Source of the DNA: Desulfobulbus rhabdoformis
Lineage (GTDB): Bacteria; Desulfobacterota; Desulfobulbia; Desulfobulbales; Desulfobulbaceae
DNA length: 64,000 nt
Direction: 5' to 3'
NCBI RefSeq assembly: GCF_016919065.1
Contig: NZ_JAFFQA010000020.1
Location: forward strand, 17,839 to 81,838
The stretch's first letter is position 1. The number at the start of each line of letters is the position of its first letter. Made by a program: the position numbers and the translations under genes. The notes under the pieces are model-generated. The model was given only the letters and a program-made list of their open reading frames with translations, had not been told where the DNA came from and did not search any database. Positions 46,901 to 56,209 of the stretch are shown here, in pieces.

Positions 46901-47371
46901 ATGTCTGTTCGCTGGATCGCCGAGCACCTTGAAGAGGTGCTCGGCTCCGCTTTACTGGCGGGAATGGCCGTTCTTGCCCTGGCCAATGTTATAACCCGGT
47001 ATGTTTTTGAGTATCCCCTAGCCTTTACCGAAGAACTTGAGGTCAACTCCCTTGTCTGGCTCACCCTCTTTGGAACCAGTTTAGCCTTCAGGCGGGGCCA
47101 CCACCTGCGCATGCTCTTTTTTCAGGATAAGCTGCCTCATAAATGCCGTTTTTGGCTGAACCAGATAATCCATATTGCCGCTATTGGCCTGTTCACCATC
47201 CTGGGATATCTAGGGTATTTACAGCTAGTTGATGAATATGTTCTAGAAATCACCTCAGAATCACTCAACCTGCCCCAATGGATTTATACTCTCTGCATTC
47301 CCATAGGGTGTACGATGATCGTTGTTCGCATTCTTGAAGGGATGATACGTGATTGTAAGGGGGAAAACTGA
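46901..47371 (+). CDS. dctQ: TRAP transporter small membrane subunit
   Basis: A 156-residue membrane protein with four hydrophobic segments. The family pattern is seen in NVITRYVFEYPLAFTEELEVNSLVWLTLFGTSLAFRRGHHLRM. It lies between dctP (8 bp gap) and dctM (one-base overlap). Confidence 0.93.
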   Translation: MSVRWIAEHLEEVLGSALLAGMAVLALANVITRYVFEYPLAFTEELEVNSLVWLTLFGTSLAFRRGHHLRMLFFQDKLPHKCRFWLNQIIHIAAIGLFTILGYLGYLQLVDEYVLEITSESLNLPQWIYTLCIPIGCTMIVVRILEGMIRDCKGEN

Positions 47372-48651
47372 TGGGCCTGGGGTTATTTTTTGGTTTTTTC
47401 ATTTTACTGATTATCGGTGCTCCTATTGCCCTGGCTATTGGTATCCCTAGTTTTGCAGTAATATGGGGAGCTGATCTTGGCGTGCCGGTCATCTCTCCCA
47501 ATTTTTTTGCTGGAATTGCTAAATTCCCTTTGTTGGCAATCCCACTTTTTATCCTGGCAGGATTCATCCTGGAGCGCTGTGACATTTCCCGCCGTATTAT
47601 TCATTTTGCCAATCTTCTGGTGGGGCAACGCAAGGGGGGGCTTGCCATTGTGGCCATTGGCGTTTGCGTTTTTTTTGGAGGCGTTTCCGGTTCAGGCCCT
47701 GCCGATGCTGCAGCAATCGGTGCAATCCTGATCCCGGCCATGTACTCGCAGGGCTACAGCAAAAGTTATAGTGCCTCATTAATTGCAGCTGCTGGCTCCA
47801 CCGCCATTATCGTACCGCCTTCCATCGCACTGATTATTTACGGGGCCATCACCAACACTTCGGTCCCTGCCCTTTTTGCCGCCGGGGCAGTTCCCGGATT
47901 TCTAGCTGGCATCTCTCTGCTTATCCCCGCCCTGTGGATCGCTATCCGTAAAGGATATGGTGCCAATGTCAAAAAGGAAGCTGAACAAAGCCTGTGGGAG
48001 GCATTCAAGGATGCTTTCTGGGGACTCCTTGCCCCCATTATAATCCTCGGTGGTTTATATGGTGGGGTCTTCACACCTACTGAAGCGGCTGTCGTTGCAG
48101 TGTTTTACAGCATTCTGTTGGGAATGGTTATTTACCGCACTCTTAATTTTGCAAAGATGTACCGTATTCTGGTAGATGCCTTTGAGGCATCCTCCATTGT
48201 CCTGCTGATAGTGGCCTTTGCCGGTCTTTTTTCCTGGGCCGGTTCCACAGTTGGTATTCTCGATACCTTTGCCCAGATGCTCATGGGAATCTCTGACAAT
48301 GAGTGGGTGGTTCTCTTCTTGATCAATGTACTCATTTTCTTTGGTGGCATGTTGATCGACGCGGTTTCAATTTTTTATATTTTTCTGCCGATTTTCATGC
48401 CCATCATCACCCACTTTGGCTGGGATCCGATTTGGTTTGGCGTGGTTATGACCTTAAACCTGGCGATTGGCCAGTTTACACCACCGGTTGCAGTTAATCT
48501 TTTTGTCACAACCCAGTTGGCGAATATTCGCCTGGAGAAAACCTTTACAACCGTTCTCCCCATGGTGCTGGCAATGATGGTTGCCTTGCTGGTAGTCATT
48601 TTTTTCCCATCCCTTTCCCTGTTTATCCCACGGTTTTTCAACCTTATTTAA
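47371..48651 (+). CDS. dctM: TRAP transporter large permease subunit
   Basis: A 426-residue DctM permease with about 12 membrane segments. It includes the characteristic PADAAAIGAILIPAMYSQGYSKSYSASLIAAAGSTAIIVPPSIALIIYG block and GGVFTPTEAAVVAVFYSILLG. It uses the sodium or proton gradient to import the substrate bound by DctP. Confidence 0.95.
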   Translation: MGLGLFFGFFILLIIGAPIALAIGIPSFAVIWGADLGVPVISPNFFAGIAKFPLLAIPLFILAGFILERCDISRRIIHFANLLVGQRKGGLAIVAIGVCVFFGGVSGSGPADAAAIGAILIPAMYSQGYSKSYSASLIAAAGSTAIIVPPSIALIIYGAITNTSVPALFAAGAVPGFLAGISLLIPALWIAIRKGYGANVKKEAEQSLWEAFKDAFWGLLAPIIILGGLYGGVFTPTEAAVVAVFYSILLGMVIYRTLNFAKMYRILVDAFEASSIVLLIVAFAGLFSWAGSTVGILDTFAQMLMGISDNEWVVLFLINVLIFFGGMLIDAVSIFYIFLPIFMPIITHFGWDPIWFGVVMTLNLAIGQFTPPVAVNLFVTTQLANIRLEKTFTTVLPMVLAMMVALLVVIFFPSLSLFIPRFFNLI

Positions 48652-48654
48652 CTG

Positions 48655-49485
48655 ATGCTTCTTTGTAAGCTCGTGTTATCCATGGCAATGGTTATTGCCA
48701 TCACCCTGATTGCAGAGCGGGTTTCATCCCGCTTTGCCGGGGTATTGCTTGGTTTTCCTTTAGGGGTTGGGATCTCCCTTTTTTTTATTGGCTATGAACA
48801 GGGGCCCACCTTTGCTGCCCAAAGCAGCCTCTGGACCTCCCAGGGGCTGCTCCCTTCGCTGGTTTGGTGCCTGAGTTACCAATTCTGTGCACACCGGCTG
48901 AAGGGTCACCCTCGCTCGCTGACGGTTGGCTTTAGCCTCACCATGTCACTCTGTTGTTATCTGCCCATCGCCTTTGTAGTCCAACAGTTTGCCCCGGAGT
49001 CACTTTTTCTTCGCCTTGCCCTGAGCCTGATTGGCCTTTTTTCCTTTGCCTTTCTCTTTCACTGCGCCTATTCCCATCCCCCTGCCATAACGCCCCAGCT
49101 CTTTTCCTGGAAACGACTTCTTACTCGCGCTTTGCTCACCGGTATAATCATTGTTGCCATCACATCCAGCGCCGCTCATGTTGGCAGCGAGTGGTCAGGT
49201 ATTTTCAGCGCATTTCCCGCAACAATCCTTCCCGTGGCTCTTATTCTTCACTCCCATTATGGGCCGGAAATTCTCTCCTCTCTGTTTCGGGAACTCCCCA
49301 TGGGAATGTTGTCTATTGTTGTCTTCAGCCTCACAGTAGCCTGGAGTTTCCCCATATTAGGGATACTCTGGGGGACCATTTTCAGCTATCTAGTCGCTGG
49401 CTGTTACCTCCTCTTCTATGAATTACGGCTTCGTCAGCAACTTCAGTCCTGTATTACAAACGTATTCAGGCAACTAAAACCCTGA
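48655..49485 (+). CDS. Polytopic membrane protein of unknown function
   Basis: A 276-residue protein with about eight hydrophobic segments. It has two similar halves, each with a FAGVLLGFPLGVGISLFFI- or WSGIFSAFPATILPVALIL-like segment, which suggests an internal duplication of a four-helix unit. It starts 4 bp after dctM and may be part of the TRAP operon. No firm family is recognised. Confidence 0.7.
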   Translation: MLLCKLVLSMAMVIAITLIAERVSSRFAGVLLGFPLGVGISLFFIGYEQGPTFAAQSSLWTSQGLLPSLVWCLSYQFCAHRLKGHPRSLTVGFSLTMSLCCYLPIAFVVQQFAPESLFLRLALSLIGLFSFAFLFHCAYSHPPAITPQLFSWKRLLTRALLTGIIIVAITSSAAHVGSEWSGIFSAFPATILPVALILHSHYGPEILSSLFRELPMGMLSIVVFSLTVAWSFPILGILWGTIFSYLVAGCYLLFYELRLRQQLQSCITNVFRQLKP

Positions 49486-49647
49486 GTCTTCTATCAGTTC
49501 CCCCTTCGTCAATGCATCCCACTTACTTTCTTAGGCAATAAAAGCTTTTCCCTATTTATCTGTTGCCGAGGCTCTTGCCTCTTGGTAATTTTTTTTAACC
49601 TAACGCCTTACTCATTTTTTAGCCCTTTTCTCTCAAGGAGAAATTTC

Positions 49648-50316
49648 ATGAACAAACATCTGGTTCTTCTCCCTGCTTTGGCTTTCCTTTTTTTTGCAGG
49701 CTGTGCCACTGAATCTTCTCGCACCATAGAAACACAGCAGGTTGCCACAGCCTCTCAGCCCTATTACGGACAAAAAACTCTCATATCTGTGGGCAAATTT
49801 GAAAACAGATCCTCCTATCTACGAGGTATCTTTTCAGACGGGGTGGACCGCATGGGCAACCAGGCCAAGACAATTCTGGTGAGCCACCTCCAGCAGACAG
49901 GGCGCTTTCAAGTACTTGAACGAACAAACATGGAGGAATTGCAACAGGAAGCCAAACTGAGCGGAGCGGCCCAGCATTTGGCCGGGGCTCAATACGTCAT
50001 TACCGGAGACATCACAGAGTTTGGTCGTAAACAAACAGGTGACCACCAGTTATGGGGTATTCTGGGACGAGGAAAAAGTCAGATCGCCTATGCCAAGGCA
50101 ACACTCAACGTTATTAGCGTGCAAACATCAGAAGTAGTCTTTACCGCCAAAGGCGCAGGTGAGTATGCCCTTTCAGATCGGGAGGTCATTGGTTTTGGGG
50201 GAACTTCAGGATACGATTCGACTCTCAATGGAAAAGTGTTGGACCTGGCAATTCGTGAAGCGGTCAACAATCTGACAGCAGGGATCGACTCAGACGCCTG
50301 GCAACCAGGGGATTAA
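49648..50316 (+). CDS. CsgG/HfaB-family lipoprotein
   Basis: A 222-residue lipoprotein (lipobox FAGC-AT) with the CsgG core: ILVSHLQQTGRFQVLERTNMEELQQEAKLSG, AQYVITGDITEFGRK and AYAKATLNVISVQTSEVVFTAKGAGEY, ending LAIREAVNNLTAGI. CsgG proteins form secretion pores or envelope assemblies. Start at 49648 is supported by AAGGAG. Together with the next two genes it forms a lipoprotein trio known from several Gram-negative groups. Confidence 0.88.
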   Translation: MNKHLVLLPALAFLFFAGCATESSRTIETQQVATASQPYYGQKTLISVGKFENRSSYLRGIFSDGVDRMGNQAKTILVSHLQQTGRFQVLERTNMEELQQEAKLSGAAQHLAGAQYVITGDITEFGRKQTGDHQLWGILGRGKSQIAYAKATLNVISVQTSEVVFTAKGAGEYALSDREVIGFGGTSGYDSTLNGKVLDLAIREAVNNLTAGIDSDAWQPGD

Positions 50317-50385
50317 CTGCTAGAACAAGCCATCACCTTTTGCAATGCAAGGAAGTTTCAAGCTTCCTTCACCGGACGTACACCT

Positions 50386-50745
50386 ATGATAAACCAAACC
50401 AGCCTTTACATCATGGTGCTTCCATTTCTTCTGTTAGGAGGATGCACTCAAGGTCACAAACCACTTTATACCTGGGGGCAATACCAGCCCTCTCTCTACG
50501 CCTACTATCAAAAAGATACAAGTACCGTTCAGGAACAGATAGTGGCTCTCAAGGAAACACTTGAACGATCTCAAGCCGAAAATCGTCCGGTTCCGCCAGG
50601 ATTCCACGCCCATTTAGGTTTGCTTCATGCCACACTTGGTGCCGGGGATTTGGCCCGTCAGGAATTTATCACCGAAAAGACGCTTTTTCCTGAATCCGAA
50701 CAGTACATGGATTTTCTTCTCAGCAGCAAGGAGCGGAAACATTGA
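50386..50745 (+). CDS. DUF4810 lipoprotein
   Basis: A 119-residue lipoprotein (lipobox LLGGC-TQ). The DUF4810 pattern is visible in PLYTWGQYQPSLYAYYQK and PPGFHAHLGLLHATLGAGDLARQEFITEKTLFPESEQYMDFLL. It overlaps the next gene by 4 bp. Confidence 0.85.
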   Translation: MINQTSLYIMVLPFLLLGGCTQGHKPLYTWGQYQPSLYAYYQKDTSTVQEQIVALKETLERSQAENRPVPPGFHAHLGLLHATLGAGDLARQEFITEKTLFPESEQYMDFLLSSKERKH

Positions 50746-51413
50746 AGCGGCTCATCCTTCTTTTCTTGGTGCTTATTGTCGCTGGGTTAAGTGGCTGTGC
50801 CGAACCACCGCCTCCCTATGATTACACAGCATTTCGACAAAATCAACCACGCTCGATTCTTGTTTTCCCCCCAGTGAATAGGAGCCCGGAGGTACATGCC
50901 GGTCATGGAGTGTTGGCCCAGGTCACCCTGCCACTTGCCGAGTCGGGATATTATGTTTTCCCGGTGACGCTCGTGGAAGAAACCTTTATCAACAACGGAC
51001 TCACCCAACCAGAGGATATCCATGGGCTGGATCTCAAAAAACTCCATAAGATCTTTCATGCCGATGCAGCGCTCTACATGGTCATTACCGAGTACGGAAC
51101 CAAATATATGGTCCTGGCAAGCGATACCAGGGTAACTCTTGAAGCCAGACTTATAGACCTGCGCACAGGTCAGAAACTCTGGGCGGGCAGCGCAACCGCC
51201 TCAAGTGCCGAACAAAGCAGCGCCAATAGCGGCGGCTTGGCAGGGATTTTGGCCCAAGCCCTTGTTGAACAAATTATCAACACCATGGCCGACGTCACCT
51301 ATGACATGGCAGGTCTTGCAGATAATCGACTTTTATGGGCAGGAAAGCGAAACGGAATGCTGTATGGCCCCCGTTCACCGATGTTTGGCAAGGAAGGGCA
51401 GGAAGGGAAATAA
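50742..51413 (+). CDS. GNA1162-family (DUF799) lipoprotein
   Basis: A 223-residue lipoprotein (lipobox LSGC-AE) with the DUF799 blocks YDYTAFRQNQPRSILVFPPVNRSPEVHAGHGVLAQVTLPLAESGYYVFPVTLVEETF, and LYMVITEYGTKYMVLASDTRVTLEARLIDLRTGQKLWAGSA. It follows CsgG and DUF4810 homologues, the typical context for this family. Confidence 0.88.
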   Translation: MKRLILLFLVLIVAGLSGCAEPPPPYDYTAFRQNQPRSILVFPPVNRSPEVHAGHGVLAQVTLPLAESGYYVFPVTLVEETFINNGLTQPEDIHGLDLKKLHKIFHADAALYMVITEYGTKYMVLASDTRVTLEARLIDLRTGQKLWAGSATASSAEQSSANSGGLAGILAQALVEQIINTMADVTYDMAGLADNRLLWAGKRNGMLYGPRSPMFGKEGQEGK

Positions 51414-51452
51414 AAGGTGGGCAGCAATCAGCCTGTGCCCACCTCGACTATT

Positions 51453-51595
51453 GGGAATCTTGAATAATTGCTTTTTCTGCCAATCTCGGCGTCATGCTGA
51501 AAATTTTATCCTCGGAATATCAGCTATATGCCTGCGGTAAAATTGTCAGCAATCCTTGACCTTGATTGAAAAATCTAATTATTCAAGACACCCTA
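51453..51595. mobile_element. TTGAATAATT-type MITE, copy R4
   Basis: A 143-bp copy with the flanking duplication TATT on both sides. It lies between the convergent lipoprotein and nrdJ genes. It lacks the longer internal segment of R3 and R7. Confidence 0.85.
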
Positions 51596-51618
51596 TTACC
51601 TGTAAAATCCAGCTTAGA

Positions 51619-53790
51619 TCACGAGCACTTCGAATACCCGCAGTCCTTACACACCTCACACCCTTCCTCAAAAAGCAATTTCCCCTGACACTCTGGGCAG
51701 ATAGAGGCAAATCCGTGCTGAGTGGCAGCCATAAACGATTTCAACAGTTTACCCAACTGTGCCGGTAGATCAAGCATGTGTCCGGAGGAACGATCAAGCT
51801 GTTTAATAATTTCATCCATTGGGATCTGGTAGCGTAAAGCCAACGAGACCAGACGGCAGGTGGTGGTCCACATAGTGGATTTATCTTTCAAATCAACCCG
51901 GTTATCAAAGGGGAACTTGGCAAAGACCTCCATAGGTTTCTCGTCCTCATCAAAGCAGACGATGAGGTAAATGGTCTCTTGGTTGATATCTTTGAGCCGG
52001 TAACGCTTAGCGCTGAGCACATCAGGCAGGGTTGCCTTCTGTACCAGTCCCTGGGATGATGCGACAGCCGTATTGTCCGAGCTGGATGCAACCGTGTTGA
52101 GCACCTGATGATCGCGGGAACCATCGCGGTACACGGTCAGCCCCTTACAGCCAAGCTCAAACCCCAACATGTAAGCAGTGCGCACATCATCCTGGGTGGC
52201 GGATGAGGGGAGATTGATGGTTTTGCTGATGGAGGAATCCACACCGCTTTGCTGGAGAACCCCTTGCATGCGAATGTGTTGCTCGGGTTTGATATCCTGA
52301 GCAGTACGGAAGATCTCCTGCCAGCGCTCGGGAATTTCCTTGTGGCCGACAACGGTTCCAGAAGAGGCGACCTTTTCCATGACCTCTTCGGAATAAAACC
52401 CCTCTTCCCGCGCCACTTTCTCAAAAAGCTTATTGACCATCAACAGCCGATCGCCATCCATGACGTTTTTAATCATGACAATGGAAAAATACGGTTCGCA
52501 ACCCGATGCGCAATCTGCAATCATGGACACCGTGCCAGTGGGCTGAATCGAGGTCATGGCCGCGTTACGACGTGGCGGGTACTTGTTAAACGTTTTGTCG
52601 TAGGCGGGAAACGGTTCTTTCATGGCCGCAAGGGCAACAGAGGCGGCCTCAGCCTCTTTACGAACAAAGGCCATCGCCTTGGCGGAAGCCTCACGCCCTT
52701 CTTCACTGCCGTAGGGGAGCTCAAGCTGGATGAGCATGTCGTGCATCCCCATGATCCCCAGGCCCACTTTGCGCGTTTTCTGTGTCATTTCTGCAATTTC
52801 CGGGATCGGAAACCGATTGCAGTCAATAACATTATCCAAAAAGCGAACAGCCAAACGGGTTGTCTCACCAAGACGTTCCCAATCAACCTGCTTTTCTTTC
52901 ACATACTGACCTAGATTAATTGACCCCAGGTTACAGGATTCATAGGGCAGCAGCCACTGCTCACCACAGGGGTTGGTGGCTTCAAACTTTCCAAGCTGAG
53001 GGGTGGAATTGTCACGGTTAGCCGCATCAATGAAGAGCACGCCTGGTTCACCGTTATGCCAGGCAAGATCAATAATTTTGTCAAACACCTCACGGGCACG
53101 CAGGGATTCAATGACACGGCCGTTGGACGGGTCGATCAGGTCGTACTCCTGATCATGGGTGACTGCGTCCATGAAGAGATCGGTAATGGCCACACTGAAA
53201 TTGAAGTTGGTATAACGGGTTTGGTCTTCTTTTGCCGTGATAAATTGCATGATATCGGGATGATCAACACGCAACACGCCCATATTGGCACCACGGCGTT
53301 TCCCGCCCTGCTTGATAGTTTCTGTGGCGGCATCAAAGACTGCTGCAAAGCTTAGAGGTCCGGAGGCAACCCCCTGCGTGGAACGGACCGAGGAATTTTT
53401 CGGGCGGAGCCTTGAAAAGGAATAGCCTGTCCCCCCGCCTGTCTTGTGGACCAGGGCACCATTGCGGATCGAGGTAAAAATACCGTCCATTGAGTCTTCC
53501 ACCGGCAGCACAAAACAGGCGGAAAGCTGGCCAAGATCAGTCCCTGCATTCATCAGGCAGGGCGAGTTGGGCAAAAAATCAAGCGAATAGATCATGGTGA
53601 AGAAACGATCTGCCAACCCTTCATAATCTGGCTGATCCTCGTCGACCAGGGCCACGGCATTGCTGACCCGACGGCAAAGGGTTTCCCAGTTTTCCAGCGG
53701 TTTGCCCTCTGCATCCTTCAGATAGTACCTCCTCTCGAGAACAGTCTCTGCGGTTTCGGTAAGCTGCTGACGGGTAATGCTTCTGGTCAT
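51619..53790 (-). CDS. nrdJ: Adenosylcobalamin-dependent ribonucleotide reductase
   Basis: A 723-residue class II reductase that makes deoxyribonucleotides without oxygen. Visible blocks: LNSPCLMNAGT-type region DFLPNSPCLMNAGTDLGQLSACFVLPVEDSMDGIF, GGGTGYSFSRLRP, the active-site NPCGEQWLLPYESCNLGSINL and PTGTVSMIADCASGCEPYFS. The C terminus has a CPECQGKL...CEVCKDCGYSKC zinc-ribbon. The start with AGAGGAAAAC before the ATG at 53788-53790 is favoured over the slightly longer frame. The stand-alone gene is consistent with an anaerobic lifestyle. Confidence 0.96.
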   Translation of the reverse strand: MTRSITRQQLTETAETVLERRYYLKDAEGKPLENWETLCRRVSNAVALVDEDQPDYEGLADRFFTMIYSLDFLPNSPCLMNAGTDLGQLSACFVLPVEDSMDGIFTSIRNGALVHKTGGGTGYSFSRLRPKNSSVRSTQGVASGPLSFAAVFDAATETIKQGGKRRGANMGVLRVDHPDIMQFITAKEDQTRYTNFNFSVAITDLFMDAVTHDQEYDLIDPSNGRVIESLRAREVFDKIIDLAWHNGEPGVLFIDAANRDNSTPQLGKFEATNPCGEQWLLPYESCNLGSINLGQYVKEKQVDWERLGETTRLAVRFLDNVIDCNRFPIPEIAEMTQKTRKVGLGIMGMHDMLIQLELPYGSEEGREASAKAMAFVRKEAEAASVALAAMKEPFPAYDKTFNKYPPRRNAAMTSIQPTGTVSMIADCASGCEPYFSIVMIKNVMDGDRLLMVNKLFEKVAREEGFYSEEVMEKVASSGTVVGHKEIPERWQEIFRTAQDIKPEQHIRMQGVLQQSGVDSSISKTINLPSSATQDDVRTAYMLGFELGCKGLTVYRDGSRDHQVLNTVASSSDNTAVASSQGLVQKATLPDVLSAKRYRLKDINQETIYLIVCFDEDEKPMEVFAKFPFDNRVDLKDKSTMWTTTCRLVSLALRYQIPMDEIIKQLDRSSGHMLDLPAQLGKLLKSFMAATQHGFASICPECQGKLLFEEGCEVCKDCGYSKCS

Positions 53791-53874
53791 GTTTTCCTCT
53801 TTGCTAGTGTTCATGGGACCATCTCAATGGTGCAACGATAACGGGGTAAAATACCCGATAATGAATGACAGGAT

Positions 53875-53894
53875 CACCGCAAAACCTTGCGGTG
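53875..53894 (-). promoter_or_regulatory. Hairpin in the nrdJ leader
   Basis: A perfect 8-bp stem, CACCGCAA (53875-53882) with TTGCGGTG (53887-53894), and an AACC loop. It lies about 85 bp upstream of the nrdJ start. It could be regulatory or part of a structured leader. No B12-box sequence was found nearby. The rest of 53791-54337 has only a MITE end and weak NrdR-like boxes. Confidence 0.4.
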
Positions 53895-54114
53895 TCGAAC
53901 TTTTCGTCGATATGGTGATCTGGGAAATTTTCTTGGATTGCCCTCAGTTGGGCGACGGAAGATTATCACAACATATAGAGAGTATCAACAATAAAACATC
54001 CCACATGTAGTGTTTTTTCAAAACATCCTGTTTTCAACAAGATCTATAAATTTTGCGCAAAAATCGCCTCTATTACCAGGATTTTTTTCATTGAGAAACA
54101 TTTTTTTCCTCAAA

Positions 54115-54132
54115 CCGCCGTCACAGATTCAG
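54115..54132. repeat. Solitary MITE end, CCTGAATCCGTGA family (copy D)
   Basis: An 18-bp relic, CCGCCGTCACAGATTCAG, equal to the right end of the longer copies except for one change. No left end is seen nearby. Confidence 0.5.
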
Positions 54133-54337
54133 ATAAAAGAAATTCATGCTGCCTGTCTCTCAAGAAAGCTTGCCGCTTGCGAATTAAGGCCTTGAACATT
54201 ATAGTGATAGAACCTTGCTTGAACGATGTTGTATATCCATATAATTTCAGCAACATACACCTATCATCCACTTTTTTATCAGCCAAGGGGCCACCTGCCC
54301 ATCCCTAACCCTTTTTCAAGAAAGGAAGTCAAACTCT

Positions 54338-55201
54338 ATGCTCAAAAAACTTATTCTTTCCGCCTCTCTTCTTTTACCCCTTTCCTTCTCCGCCCAGGCA
54401 GCAATACAAAGCGGCTCCAATGGTTCGCTCAACTGGACGGCAGAAATGAGTTGGTCTCTTCCAGCGAGGCCCCTCGATGTTGCCCAATCTCTTGATAATA
54501 AACGTGTCTTCATCCTTGGTGATGATGCCCGCATCTATATATTTGACCCCAACGGCAGGCAGCTTGGCGTGATGCCGGTTACCCCGGATATCAACGCCAT
54601 CGATATCAGCGCCCGAGGAGATCTGCTTTTCGTCACCAGCCAAAAAGACAAAACGTACAGCGCTCTGAGTATCAGTTTTAATCAAAAAATAGATATCACC
54701 GGTGCTCCTGTTCGTGGCAAAATCGATGCCCCCGTGACCCTGGTGCTTTTTTCCGATTTTGAGTGTCCCTGGTGCGGTCGCCTTGAACCAGCCCTCGATC
54801 AGTTACTGACTCAAAACAAAGACAAGCTGCGCCTCGTCTTTAAGCACATGCCCCTGAGCATGCATGAATACGCCGAATCAGCCGCCTTGGCAGCCATTGC
54901 TTCCCAACGCCAGGGTAAATTCTGGGAAATGCATGATGCCCTCTTTCAAGTGAAAAACTGGAACGAGAACGTAGTCGAAGAAACCGCCAAAAAAATCGGT
55001 TTAAATATGGATAAATTCCATGCAGACCTGGAGAGCCCAGAAACCCAGACACAGCTTGCAAAAGATGCCCGCGATGCTCAGGAGGCGGATATTTCTGCCA
55101 CGCCTTCCCTGTTTATAAACACCAAGCCGGTACGTGACCGTTCGCTTGCAGGTCTGCAGAAGATGGTTGATGAGGCCTTTGCAGCTGCCGGAGATAAATA
55201 A
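54338..55201 (+). CDS. DsbA-like thioredoxin protein with N-terminal beta-propeller-like part
   Basis: A 287-residue secreted protein. Residues 1-21 are a signal peptide (SAQA-AI). Residues 25-115 are strand-rich with repeats such as RVFILGDDARIYIFDPNGRQLG and DLLFVTSQKDK, resembling propeller blades. The C-terminal thioredoxin fold has the active site FECPWCGRLEPAL and the cis-Pro in SATPSLFINTKPV. It probably oxidises or isomerises periplasmic disulfides. It is the first gene of a plus-strand operon with phoH and ybeY-pdxJ. Confidence 0.83.
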   Translation: MLKKLILSASLLLPLSFSAQAAIQSGSNGSLNWTAEMSWSLPARPLDVAQSLDNKRVFILGDDARIYIFDPNGRQLGVMPVTPDINAIDISARGDLLFVTSQKDKTYSALSISFNQKIDITGAPVRGKIDAPVTLVLFSDFECPWCGRLEPALDQLLTQNKDKLRLVFKHMPLSMHEYAESAALAAIASQRQGKFWEMHDALFQVKNWNENVVEETAKKIGLNMDKFHADLESPETQTQLAKDARDAQEADISATPSLFINTKPVRDRSLAGLQKMVDEAFAAAGDK

Positions 55202-55202
55202 G

Positions 55203-56207
55203 TTGAAGACTGCTGCACTCAACCTTGAGACCACACGAGAACTTTCCTTTGCCGACAATCGAATCGCCCAGCAACTCTTTGGCGAGCTCAATCGCAATCT
55301 GCACACCATCGAACAGGCCACCGGCGTTTCCCTGCATGCTCGGGGTAACGAGGTCCAGATAGAAGGGGTGGCCCATGCTGTTGAACTGGCAGCCTCCACC
55401 CTGGAACAGATGTATGGCCTGTTGCTCAAAGGCTATCCTGTTTTCAGTCAGGACATAGCCTTTGGCCTTAAGATTCTTGAATCCTCGCCCAAAGCGAGGC
55501 TGGAAGAAATCTTTATGGACAAGGTCTGCATCACCTCAAAAAAAAGGATTATCTCGCCCAAATCAGTCAACCAAAAACTCTATATCGAGGCCATGCGTGC
55601 AAACGATATTGTTTTTGGAATTGGCCCGGCAGGTACTGGCAAAACCTATCTGGCCGTGGCCATGGCTGTTTCGGCTCTTGCCAAAGAACAGGTCTCCAAG
55701 ATCATCCTTACCCGTCCCGCGGTTGAGGCTGGCGAAAAACTCGGTTTTCTCCCTGGAGACATGGCTCAAAAAGTCGACCCTTATCTGCGGCCCCTGACCG
55801 ATGCTATCAATGATATGTTGGGCCAGGAGAGAACATCTGAGTTAAGCGAGCGTGGTGTTATCGAAGTCGCTCCCCTTGCCTTCATGCGGGGGCGAACCTT
55901 AAATAATGCCTTTATCATTCTCGATGAGGCCCAGAACACCACCCGCGAGCAGATGAAGATGTTTTTAACTCGCATTGGTTTCGACTCTCAGGCTGTCATC
56001 ACCGGTGATATCACCCAGATTGACCTGCCAGGCTCCCAACGATCCGGCCTGATTCAGGCAGAAACAATCCTTACCGGAATCAAAGGGATCAGCTTCCGCC
56101 ATTTTTCCAAATCCGATGTGGTTCGCCACCCCTTGGTGCAGGAAATTATCCACGCGTATGAACTGCAGGAAAACAAGCGCACTCCACCCCCCCCCAAGGA
56201 GAGTTGA
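55203..56207 (+). CDS. phoH: PhoH-family ATPase
   Basis: A 334-residue PhoH protein. Walker A is [16 protein letters not shown] and Walker [24 protein letters not shown]; the family segments [28 protein letters not shown] and [13 protein letters not shown] follow. A TTG at 55203-55205, one base after the dsbA-like stop and 9 nt after GGAG, is the likely start; the frame stays open upstream only inside the previous gene. PhoH is usually found next to ybeY, as here. The end contains a run of nine C at 56187-56195. Confidence 0.93.
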   Translation: MKTAALNLETTRELSFADNRIAQQLFGELNRNLHTIEQATGVSLHARGNEVQIEGVAHAVELAASTLEQMYGLLLKGYPVFSQDIAFGLKILESSPKARLEEIFMDKVCITSKKRIISPKSVNQKLYIEAMRANDIVFGIGPAGTGKTYLAVAMAVSALAKEQVSKIILTRPAVEAGEKLGFLPGDMAQKVDPYLRPLTDAINDMLGQERTSELSERGVIEVAPLAFMRGRTLNNAFIILDEAQNTTREQMKMFLTRIGFDSQAVITGDITQIDLPGSQRSGLIQAETILTGIKGISFRHFSKSDVVRHPLVQEIIHAYELQENKRTPPPPKES

Positions 56208-56209
56208 TT

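Noticed and set aside
52249..52914. Open frame of 221 codons opposite nrdJ
   Set aside because: Antisense to conserved nrdJ sequence.
53791..54337. Cobalamin riboswitch before nrdJ
   Set aside because: No B12-box-like sequence was found on the correct strand.
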